Source of the DNA: CAZUVM01 sp964623885
Lineage (GTDB): Bacteria; Verrucomicrobiota; Verrucomicrobiia; Limisphaerales; UBA8199
Reading direction: 5' to 3'
Length of the DNA stretch: 64,000 bases
Assembly (NCBI GenBank): GCA_964623885.1
Contig: CAZUVM010000049.1
Location: 1 to 64,000 of the forward strand
Both the position numbers and the translations under genes were made by a program. The notes beneath the pieces are model-generated. The model was not told the DNA's origin and made no database searches. It was given only the letters and a program-made list of their open reading frames with translations. Below are positions 18,601 through 30,600 of this stretch, piece after piece. How positions within the stretch are numbered: the stretch's first letter is position 1; the number at the start of each line of letters is the position of its first letter.

Positions 18601-21600
18601 ACTCACTGCACCTTCCTCTCCAACGTCGCAGGAACCTTTGGCGGTGGCGTGCTCGGGTTCGCGCCCTTCCGCATGGGTGCATGCAGCTTTACCGGCAATC
18701 GCGCCGCCAATGGTGGCGGTATTTACCTCGACGGCGCCGGGGTCGTTTCGATTTACGACTGCTTGTGTGTGAGCAATTCGGTCACCGGCTACGGCTCCGA
18801 GAACGGCGGCGCGCTGCTCTGCCGGGACACTCAAGTCAACATCTACAACACGGTCTTTTTCGGAAACATGGCCACGCTAACCTCGGGCGGAGTGCCTGGC
18901 GGCGGAGCGGTGGAATATGACGGGGGCACGGCAGGGTCGCGCATTATCAACTCGATCTTTTGGCAAAACAGCGTCACCAATCCCTTTGGCGCCGCCGGCA
19001 CGATCGAGGCGCAGCAGATCAGTCTGGGCTCAGGAGCTAGCGTCGGGGTCTCGTATAACATCATCGCCGGCCTGTCGGTCTTCAACACACCGGGGTCCTC
19101 CAATCTGAACACCGATCCATTCTTCGTTAATCCGTCAGGCGGAGACTTCCATCTCAAGGCTTATTCGCCGGCGATTAACGCCGGCCAATACATTTCAGAC
19201 GCGCCGGTCGCCGACTTGGATCTGAATCCGCGCTGGGTCGGCCCGGCGGTTGATCTCGGCGCTTGTGAGTTTCAGGGCACGCCACAAAGCCTGCTCTCGT
19301 TGCTGGTGGTGAGCGCGGCTTGCGACGGCAGCGGCGGCATCTTTCAAATCCATCCCTACGCGGCGAATACAGCCTCATTCGCCGGCTATCAATGGCAAGT
19401 CAGTCAGAACGGCGGCAACACCTTCACGCCTGTTACCGACGGCGGGGTTTATTCCGGCTCGGCCACCGCCACGCTGACCATTACTCACCCGCCGCTCACG
19501 ATGAACGGTTATCAGTACCGGTTGCAGGGTTCGGACGCCAATCCCTCGCAACCAGTCATCCTGCGGCTTTCCCCGCCGATCCTCTACGTTAAAGCCGGTG
19601 CCACCGGCAGCGGGAGCGGGCTGGATTGGGCAGACGCCTTTACGACCTTGCAAAGCGCTCTGAATGTGGCGGGGCCGTGCACTCAAATCTGGGTGGCCGC
19701 GGGAAACTATTTCCCGAGTGCTTCCGGGGACGTGAATGCGGCCTTTGCCCTCCGATCCGGCATTGCGGTCTATGGCGGGTTCGCTGGAAACGAGACGCAG
19801 TTGAGCCAACGGAACTGGCTGGCGCACCCGACTATTTTGAACGGACAGATCAACGGCACATCGGATAACACGGCCGGCAGCCATCATCTTTTCGTAAACG
19901 ATGCCTCGCAGCCAGGGACCAGTTGCGATAACACGGCCATCCTCGATGGCTTTACGCTCTTTGGAGCAGTGAACGGCTCGATCAAGAACATCGCCGCCAG
20001 CCCGACGATCAATAATTGCGTTTTCATCGACGACCAGGGGCTTCCTTTTGGGAGCATCCTCAATGTCAGCGGTTCCGCGCCCGTTCTCAGCAATTGCGTG
20101 TTTGCCCAGTTCCCGTTCGTGGTGTGCGACACTGGTGGCGGCGCCAGCTTTTCGGTTGCGTTCAGCAATGTTTTTCCGGGCGGAGTGACCTGGCAGGTGA
20201 ACACCGGGTCAGGGTTCGTCCCGGTCAGCGGCCCCAATTATGCCGTCAACAACACACCCTACAGCTCCGCTCTGTTGGTCAGTAGTTTTGGCGATGTAAC
20301 TCCTCAGTTCCGCTTTGTCGCCAGCGCGGGCAACTACGTCTCACTCGGGTTGACCCCGGATTTCGCATCACCAACCCTGCAATACGTGAATGCCGCCGCC
20401 ATTTCCGGTCGCAACGATGGCAGTTCGTGGGTTAACGCATTCACGAATTTGCAGAGCGCGCTCGCCCGGGCCAATGGTTGCGTCGAACTCTGGGTCGCGC
20501 GCGGAACCTACGCGCCCGCGGCCGGCAGCTCCTTCCAATTGAAATCCGGCGTCGCAATTTTCGGCGGATTCGCCGGCACTGAAACCAACGTCACCCAGCG
20601 CAACTGGCAGGCGAACGCGACGATCCTGCGGCAGTCCGGGCCCCCGGCGCTGTTCTTTAACGACGGGACGGTGGTCCCGGTGGACAGCTCGGCGATCCTG
20701 GACGGCTTTGTCATCAGCGGTCTGAGCGGCACCGGAGTCAACAACCACAACGCCAATCCCACGGTCCGCAATTGCACCTTCAACAACAACTCGGGAATTT
20801 GCATCGATAACCAATCGACCTTCAGCACCGCCTCACATCCCAGCGTACTGAGCTGCGTATTCAGCAACAACATCGGGGCGCCTCCGATTCACAACCAGAA
20901 TTCCGGCCCGGCAATCTCCGGCTGCCTTTTCGTGAACAACCAGGCGCCAGTTTCGGGCGGCGGCATCTACAACCAAAGCAGCAGCCCGACGGTCACATTG
21001 AGCACATTCGCGGGCAACTCCGCCAGCTGGGGCGGGGCCATCTACAATGATACGGCGTCAAGTTCGGCGGTCTCTCGCTGCATCTTCCAGAACAACTTCT
21101 CAGCCAATGGCGGGGGCGCACTGCTGAACGGCGGGTCAGGTTCCTCACTCGATAACTGCCTGTTCGACGGCAACTCGACAACCTTCCACGGCGGCGCCAT
21201 CGCCAACCGGGGGACGAGCCTGAGCCTGCTGAACTGCACGTTCGCCTACAACCAGGCGACGGTGTCGGGTGGCGGGCTGTACAACAACGACAACGCTGTG
21301 GCGACCGCGCAGAATTGCATCTTCTGGGGCAACACATCCGATCCCAACGCTTTGTTGAATCCTATTGAGAAAGGGCAGGTAGATAATAGCTCTGGCAACT
21401 TGCAGATCTCATACTCGATCATTCAGGGCCTGAGCACTTACAACGGCAACGGCAACGTGGCCTACGACCCGTTGTTCGCGAATGCCTTTGCCGGCAATTT
21501 CGCGTTGGGCCCGGTTTCACCTGTGATCAACGCCGGCAACAGCGCGGGCGTGCCCGCTGGGGCGGTGGATCTGGCAGGAAACCCCCGCATCTTTGGAGCG

Positions 21601-24600
21601 TCGATCGATATGGGCGCCTTCGAGGACAGGAATCCCTCGCCGCCGCAGCCGATCCGGTTGACTGCCGAGCCGGCGCCGACCTTGGTTTGCTCGGGCAACT
21701 CCGCGCATTTCTCCATCAACAGCGCTCCGGGATCGAACTACTCGTTCCTATGGCTGGTGGTTACAAACGGGGTTGCGTTCGCGCCGCAAAATGGCGGCCA
21801 ATACACGATCACGACGACGGCCAACGGCAGCACGCTCGATATTGCCAATGTGGACAGCAAACTGGCCGGAGCATTGGTTCAGGTTCAGATAGGCAACAAC
21901 TACGCGCTGCCCGGAGTTCCGATCACGGTCACGCAGCCCTCCGTTCTCTATGTGAACGGCAATATCGCGACGGCAGGGAATGGCGCTTCCTGGGCCGGCG
22001 CGTTTGCGAATGTGGCCGATGCTCTGGCCGGCGCCGGCCCGTGCACCGAGGTCTGGGTGACGGCCGGGACTTACTGGCCCACCAATCGCGCCGGCAGACC
22101 ACTCACGCTCCAGATGAAGTCGGGGGTGGGGATCTACGGCGGGTTTGTGGGAACCGAGACCCTTCGCAGTCAGCGGAACTGGAGTAACAACGCGACGGTA
22201 TTTGTCGCGCCTGCGAACGGAGGGCTCTTCGTGAATAACGGCTGGACCACGCCGATCGACAGCACGGCGGTGCTGGATGGTGTGACGATCACCGGCGGAG
22301 CGGGAACCGCGATGGCCAACCAGGGCGCGAGCCCGACCGTGCAGAATTGCACCTTCACAGGCATGTCGGGCAACGCCGTGAATAACTTCTCTCCCGGCGC
22401 TCCGACCTTTATCAACTGCCGATTCCTCAACATTGGGAACGTCGCGATGCTCTCGGAGCAGGCATCGCCGACGGTCACTTCGTGCGTCTTCTCGAACAAC
22501 CAGGCGCAGGGGCGCGGCGGAGCCATGAACAACCAGGATGCCAATGCCACAATTGTCGCCTGCCAATTCATCAACAACTCCGCCGAGCAAGGCGGCGCAG
22601 TTGCATTTTCGGGGGGCGCCTCGGTTGTGTCACGCTGCACCTTCGCTGGCAATACGGCCACCGAAGGCGGAGGGCTGTTCGGCGGCACGGGCACCCAGAC
22701 GCTGAACAGTTGCCTTTTTTACAACAATTTCGCCAGCCAGGACGGCGGGGCTCTGACTGTCAACGGCTCTGGTCTGACCCTCCGCAATTGCACCATCACG
22801 GGCAATTCTTCGCCACAAGGCGGTGGTGGCGGGCTGGCGATCGCCGCGGGCCAAACCCTGGTGCAAAACTCCGTCTTTTGGCGGAACACCGATCGGAATG
22901 GGCCGACGAAGCCGGAGTTGAACCAGATCTACGCGTTCGGCGGCTCCGCCCAGGTGGTCAACACCTGCGTACAGGGCCTGTCGCAGTACGCGGGCTCGGG
23001 CAATCTCCCCTATGACCCGCTGTTTACCAATCCTGGTGGAGGCGATTTCACGATTAACACCTCTTCTCCTTGCATCAACGCAGGCAACAATACCTATGTC
23101 GATGCGGGCAGTCTGGATTTGGCCGGCAACCCGCGCATAAGCGACGGCATTGTGGATATGGGTGCCTTGGAGGGCCACTCGGGCACGTTCGGAACCATCG
23201 ACCTGCTTGCCAGCCCGGTCTCGATGGCGGTTTGCTCGGGCTCGACTGCAACTCTCAGCATGGTTGCCGCCAGCACGTCGGTCACCAACTTCCAATGGCA
23301 GGTAGGCTCGACCAACAATTTCCAGGACCTCTACCCGGGCGGCCACTACGCGATTCTTAGCACCGGTGCCACGAACTCGACCCTGGTCATTTCCAACACC
23401 GACAGCTCGCTCAACGGGCTGCAGTACCGGATATTCCTACCCGACTTCGATTACCTCTCCGCCCCTGCAACACTCAACGTGGCGCCGCCCCAGATTATCT
23501 ACGTCAATGCCGCCGCCACCGGCGCGCAGAACGGCACCAGTTGGGCCAATGCCTTCACCAACCTACAGACTGCTGTCGAATCCGCCGACTCCTGTTCGCA
23601 AGTCTGGGTCGCCAAGGGGACCTATACTCCGGGAAAGGCTTCTGATGGCAGCTACTCGTTCGAGATGAAATCCGGCGTGCCGATTTACGGGGGATTCGCG
23701 GGGAACGAAACCAATCTGGCGCAGCGGAATTGGACCACCAATGTCGCGCTGCTCCTCGGTTCATCTCGGGGACCGCTCGTGCAGAATGTTGGCCTCTTTG
23801 TTCCAATCGACAACACGGCGGTCCTCGATGGGTTTACCCTTACCGGAGCCAGTGGCCAAGCGGGCATATACAACGTCTTTGCCAGCCCAATCATCCGCAA
23901 CTGCCAGTTTGCCGGGAACCCCTACTTCGCAATGCAGAATGCCGCCGGCAGCCCGATCATCCAGAACTGTGGGTTCTCCAACGGCACTTACACGGCGGTT
24001 TTCAACACCGGCGGCAGCGCGCCGGTGCTTTCGAACTGCGTGTTTGCCGCCAACCATACCTTGAACGGTGGCGCCGCTATTCAGAACCTCGGCGCGACGC
24101 CGTTGATCACTCACTGCCTGTTCACCGGCAACTCATCCGGTGATGCTGGTGGTGCGATCGAGGACGATGGCCAGTCGCAATCGCTTTGGGTCAACTGCCG
24201 GTTCCTGGGTAATTCCGCTTATGTGGGCGGCGCGGTGATGAGTGTTGGCTCGACGAGCACTTTCATCAATTGTCTCCTCGCCAACAACAGTTGCGTCTCC
24301 GGGGGCGGTGCGTTCTACGTCAACTCCGCGACAGTTGGCGTGACCAACTGCACTATTGCCTATAACCAGTCTCAGCAAGACGGCGGTGGGATTTATCAGG
24401 CAAGCGGCAAGTTAGGCTTGGGTAATACAATTCTGTGGGGGAACACCGCCGGCAACTCGCCCAGTGATGCGTATGCATCGCAGCTCAAAACGCTGAGCGG
24501 TGTTCAAAGGATCTCCTATTCCGACCTTCAAGGGTTCACCGGTTCGGCCAACAACAACACCGGCTATGATCCAACCTTCATCGATCCGGCGAATGGCAAC

Positions 24601-27600
24601 TTCCAACTTGATGGGAACGATTCCCCGGTGGCGGACAAGGGCAATAACGCTTTCGTGAACGGCATCACGGTGGACCTTGCCGATGTGCCACGGATTCAAG
24701 GGTTCAGCGTGGATATGGGGGCCTATGAGATCAGCGGAGGAGCCACTACGCAGCCGGCATTAGTGCTGGCCAGTCCGGCCTCACAAACCGTCTGCGTGAA
24801 TAGCACGGCCAGCTACACGATTCAGGTCGATCCCAGCTCGCCGCGGCTCAATTCTTTCTGGGAATACAATCCCAACGATGGCAGCGGCTGGCACCTATTC
24901 TCTATTTCAGTAACCAACGCGACCGGTCCCGCGCTGGGGCTCTACTCCGTCGTCAACACCAGCACCAACTCGGCGTTGACCGTCCTGAGCATTGCGCAGG
25001 GGATGAACGGTTATGAGTTCCGAGTGACTTGGACGGCGGCTAACTTCACCTATCGCACGCCGTCGGTGTTCTTGAACGTCACGCCGCCCGCCACCATTTA
25101 CGTCAACGCCGGCGTAGCGGCTGGCGGCGACGGCTCGAGCTGGGCCACCGCGTACCCGGATTTGGCCACCGCCCTCAACGCTGTCCAAGGCTGCCGTAAT
25201 GTAATCTGGGTCGCCACCGGGACCTATTATCCAACCAATGCCCCCGTCTTTCCGCAGGGCACGCAAATCTATGGTGGATTCGCGGGCAATGAGACGAGTT
25301 TGACTCAGCGTAACTGGAAGATCAACCCGACCATCTTCGACGCCAACGGCACGGGCTCAGCGCTCTCGCTGAGTGGCCAGATCACTCCACTCGGGACGAA
25401 CACCATTGTCGATGGTCTGGTCCTCCAGGACGCGACTTTGGCCGCTGTCGTTGTCAATCAAGCCAGCCCAGTCGTGCGAAACTGTGTCATGCGGAACAGC
25501 GGGACCGGCATTCTCCTCCAAAACAACTCCAGCCCATTGGTCCAGAACTGCCAGATGCTTCAAAACACCGGCGGGGCTTATATCTATAACGGCAACCCCG
25601 TCCTCCAGAACTGTATGTTTCGCGGCAACGCCGGGCCTGGGGTCACGATCATCGCCGGGACGGTTCAGGTCCTAGACAGTTTGCTCACCGGCAACGCTGC
25701 GGCTGCAGGCGGGGGACTGGACGTGAGCGGCTCTGGTTCTGCCGTGCTCGTCAATTCCACGATTGCGGCCAACACCGGCGCGGGGCTCTTCGTCGATAGC
25801 TCGGGCGGTGTGACCGCGACCAATTGCATCTTTTGGAACAACAGCGACAGCGATCCCACCGCGACCACGTTGGAACTGAACCAAATCTATCCGCTGGCCG
25901 GCAGCGTGGCGGTCTATAATTCCTGTGTCCAGGGCCTGAGCACCTTCAGCGGCCATAACAACGTGGGGCAAGATCCATTATTTTTTCAGCCGCTCGACCC
26001 GGTCAACGCGCCTTCGAGTGCCGGTGACTTCCACTTGCAAGCCTGCTCGCCGGTGGTGAATGGCGGAAACAATTCGGCCGTGGCTGCGTTGCCGCTGGAT
26101 ATCGATGGTCTGCCGCGCATCGCCAATACCACCGTCGATCTGGGGTGCTACGAATTGCAGACGGTGCCGACCACGCCGCTCATCATCACCGCGCAACCTC
26201 AGCCGCTGACCAACTGTGCCTCCGGGCTGAACCAGTTCTCGGTGACGGCCTCCGGCGCGGCGCTGAGTTATCAATGGCAGGTGGACCAGGCCAATGGTAT
26301 TGGCTTTGTGCCGCTGGCGGACAGCGCCAGCTACTCAGGGAGTGCGACGCTGACGCTCACCATCAGCAATGCGAATTCGGCTCTGAACCAAGCCCGCTTT
26401 CGCTGTGTTGTCACCAGCGGGAACAGCGGCGTGGCGGCGTCCGCGCCCGCCCTGTTCACGATTCTGCCCTCGCGCTGGTACGTCAGCGCCTTGGCTGCGC
26501 CGGGAGGCGATGGGCGCTCGTGGGGCACCGCTTTCAATTCCCTGGCCGTGGCCCTGGGCAACCCCGCTCTGGATCAATGCGGCTCCGAAATCTGGGTAGC
26601 AGCGGGAATTTACAACGGCGGCTTTACCATCCAAACACCGGGCGCCCTGGTCTATGGCGGGTTTAGCGGCACAGAAACCAGCCTCAACCAGCGCGACTCG
26701 GTGCGGAATCCGACCATCGTCGATGGGCAAGGCGGCCCGGTTCCTTGCTTCTATATCAGCACTTCGCAAGCGCGGCTGGACGGCTTTATTATCCAGAACG
26801 CCAGTGGCGGGATTAGCATCAACGGCGCCAGTCCCCAGATCAGTAATTGCATCATTCGCAACAATGCCGGTAATGGCATGAGCGCCGACGGTGGCAGCCC
26901 AGTGGTTTCCAATTGCTCGTTCATCAGCAACGGTTCCGACGGGTTCCTTTGTTCCGGGGCAAGCGCGATTTTGGACCACTGCACATTCCAGGGTAATGGC
27001 AGCCACGGAGCAGAGCTCCAATTCGGCACGCTTCAGTTGCTCAACTGCCTCTCGACGGGAAACCACGGCAGCGGTGCCTCGGCGGTTGGAACAACCCTCT
27101 TGATATGGAATTCGACCATCACCGGGAACGCCCAGGGCGGGGCGGCTGCCCTCAGCTCCGGTTTGTCTCTCTATAACTCAATTTGCTGGAATAATAACGG
27201 GCAACTCGGTTCCGTGCAGAACAACCAGGTCTATGTCTCCGGCGCCAGCACCGTGGTTGCGTGTGACATCCAAGGATTGACGTCGCCGCCCGGTGGCTGG
27301 AGTAGCTGTTTTGCAGCCGATCCGGAGTTCGTGCAGCCGATCGATCCAGCTTCTGCGCCGACCAGCATCGGTGATTTCCACGTCTCGGCTTGTTCCCCGG
27401 TTCGCGGCCAGGGCAGCCTTTCCCAGTTGGGCGGAATCACCACTGACCTGGATGGCAACCCACGTCTCTTCCAGGGCACGGCCGATGTCGGCGCTTACGA
27501 GTCGCGCGCCACGGCGTTGCAAGTAACTTCGAATCCAACCGATCAGACCGGCGCCTTTAATACGCCGGTCCAGTTCAAGGCGGCGGCGAACCTGCCGAAC

Positions 27601-30600
27601 GCGACGTACCAATGGCAGGTCAACCAGGGTGGAGGGTTCAGCAACCTGATCGACAATGCGACCTATAGCGGTTCGGCCACGGCGACGCTCGCGCTCCCCG
27701 CCCCCACCGCGGTCCTGAACAACGCCCAGTACCGTTGTCAGGTTCAAGGCGTGTTCGGCTGTCTGCTTTACAGCTCGAGCGCGTTGTTCCATTACGCCAC
27801 CATCCTGGTGACCAATTCCACCCCCGCCAAGAACGGTATCGCGGCCTCACCTGGAGCCCCCGTGGTGCTCAGCTTCAACCAGAGCCTTCAGGCTTCGACT
27901 CTCTCCGATCAATCCATCGTCGCTTATCCGATGTTCTCCGGCCGGTTGAGCTCGAGTCTCGGGACGATTGCCAGTCTCGGGGTCGCGGGCCAGGTCGTCA
28001 CGCTGGCGCCAACCTTCAACTTCAAGCCGGGCGAACCGGTCTTCGTCACGATTACCAAGAACCTGCGCACAACGTCTGGCTTCGGCACCCAGCCGTATGT
28101 GTTCGAGTTCTTGGGCGCGGTCAACAGTAGTTCAAATCGAGCTTTAATCGCGACTGGCCAGACGTTGGGTGCCAACTCTGGTAACGACGTCGCGACAGGG
28201 GATCTCAACGGCGACGGAGCAGTGGATCTGTATATCGCGAGCGCCGCCGGGGACTCGGTCTGGATCAACAATGGTCACGGGCAATTCATACAGCGCGCCC
28301 AGGGTTTCAGCTTGAGCGGCAGCGTGGCTGTGGCACTGGCGGATGTCGATGGAGATGGCGATCTGGACGCGGTGGTGGTCAAGCCAGACGGCAGCATTCG
28401 GGTGTTGCTCAATGATGGCACGGGGCGATTTAGCGACAGCGGCCAGTCGTTTGGGACTGGAATCCGAACTCTGGCGGCGGGCGATCTCAACGCCGACGGC
28501 TGGCTCGATATTTTGGCCGCCGGCTCAGGCTCGATTCAGTCCTTCACGAACAACGGGACCGGGAAGTTCCTCAGCGCCAGCCAGACTCCGACTGCGGGCA
28601 CGGTCGTCAGCATCGCGTTGGGCGATTTGAATGGAGACGGCGCTCTGGACGCAATCGGTGCGTGCAGTCTGGGCCAACCGGCCAGGATCTGGTGGAATGA
28701 TGGTCTGGGCAATTTTAAGGACAGCGGCCAGGCCTTGGGACAAGGCGACGGGCACAAAGTCGTGCTCGGTGATCTCAACGGAGACGGCGCGCTGGATGCC
28801 ATCATCGCCTACAATGATTCACCCAGCAGGATTTGGCTTAACAACGGCAGCGGCGTCTTTAGCCAACTCCCAGGCCAGAGTCCGGCATTTCACCCGGGAG
28901 ATAACATCAACGCCGTCACCTTCCCCGACTCGGCATCCGCGCCGGCTTCGTATGCCATCGACGGAAACACGAATACAGACTACGTTTCCGGGGGTGAAAC
29001 CCAATTTTACGTAATCCCCTCGGCCGGTCCCACGGCGGTCAACGCCATCAGGCTGACCTCTTCGGCGGTCGCGGGGGCGGACCCCAGCTATGTGGATCTT
29101 TACGGGTACACCAGCTTGAGCACGTTCACTGCCGTGCATCTGACACGCTTCGGCTTCAGTTTCAACTTTACTGCGCGGCAGCAGACCCTCACTTTTAACC
29201 TCCCCTCAAACAGCAGCGACTACGTCAAATACTATCTGTTGCTGGAAAACTCCCAGAATAGCTACAACCATTTCCGCATCGCCGAAATCCAGTTGTTGCG
29301 CAGCGATGTCCCCGCCCTGGGCGGCATCGCCTCCGGGCTGGCCTTGGGCGACATCAATGGTGACGGCAAACTCGACGTCGTCATCGCGCGGCCGGATGGC
29401 TCCAAGGAAATCTGGCTCAACGACGGCACCGGTACGTTCAGGCGCAACAGCCGCTTGCTGGGCACCGGCAGCGTCGGGCCTCTGGTGCTTGCGGATTTGG
29501 ACGGCAACGGCGCTCTCGACGTCGCTCAGGCGGGAGCCACCGGCGGCAGCAACTCGGTCGCCCTGCTCGAGGCGTGGGATGTCGCCGGCAATGCCGGCAC
29601 CAACATTGCCCTCTCCGCCACGGTGTTCTCGAACCGCTTCGCCGGCGTGCTCGGCGGTGCGCTCAGCCAGGCGCAGTTGGCTTCGCCTCCGGCCAACGGC
29701 ACTTTGCTCCTGAATGGCAACCCGGTCTCACAAGGCCAGGTGATCGATGCCGGCTCTTTAGCGAACCTGGTCTATGTTTCAAACCCCGGCTTCGACGGCC
29801 TCGATTCGTTCGCGTGGACCGGCACCAGTTCCGGCGGCGTTTCGCCCAACCTGCCTTATTACATCTTTGTGCAAAATGTCCCGCGCGGACCCGTGCCTGG
29901 GAATGATTTCGTCGTCGTCAGCCAGGGCGGCACCGCGACTACCCTGACCAATGGCGCAACCAGCCTCTTGGCCAACGCTCTCGACCCCGATGGCTACACC
30001 TTGACCACCGCGGTTCTGGCTTCGCAACCCAACTTTGGCACTGCCACGGTGAACTCCGACGGCACCTTCAACTACGTCCAAAATGGCAGCCCCATGCAGT
30101 CGGATTCCTTCACTTACCAGGTCTATGATTCGTCGGGCATGAGCAGCACCGGAACGGTGTATATCCTTTCTGACACTTCATTGCCGGTCACTGCCGTGAC
30201 CCCGCTGCCGCCGTTTGAGACGAGCTTGAACTTCAATGTGTGCTGGTCGGGGACCGATGCCGACTCGTTCGTCCAGAGCTATGACATTTACGTTTCCACG
30301 AACGGCGGACCCTGGGGAATTTGGCTGAGCCAGGTGACCAACAACTGCGCCACCTTTACCGCTCAGAGTGGCCAGACCTACAGCTTTTACAGCGCCGGCC
30401 ACGACGCCGCCGGTAACGTCGAACCCGCGCACTCGGTCGCCGACACCACGACCACCGAGGCGCTGGGTTCGGTGAGCATTGTTTCAGGTGGCACTAACTT
30501 CGGTTTCCACGCAGGCCAGTTTGGGTTTAACGTGCAGGCGCCGCCGGGCCTCGCCGTTGTCATCGAAGCCTCGACCGATTTCAAGCTGTGGGTGCCGCTG

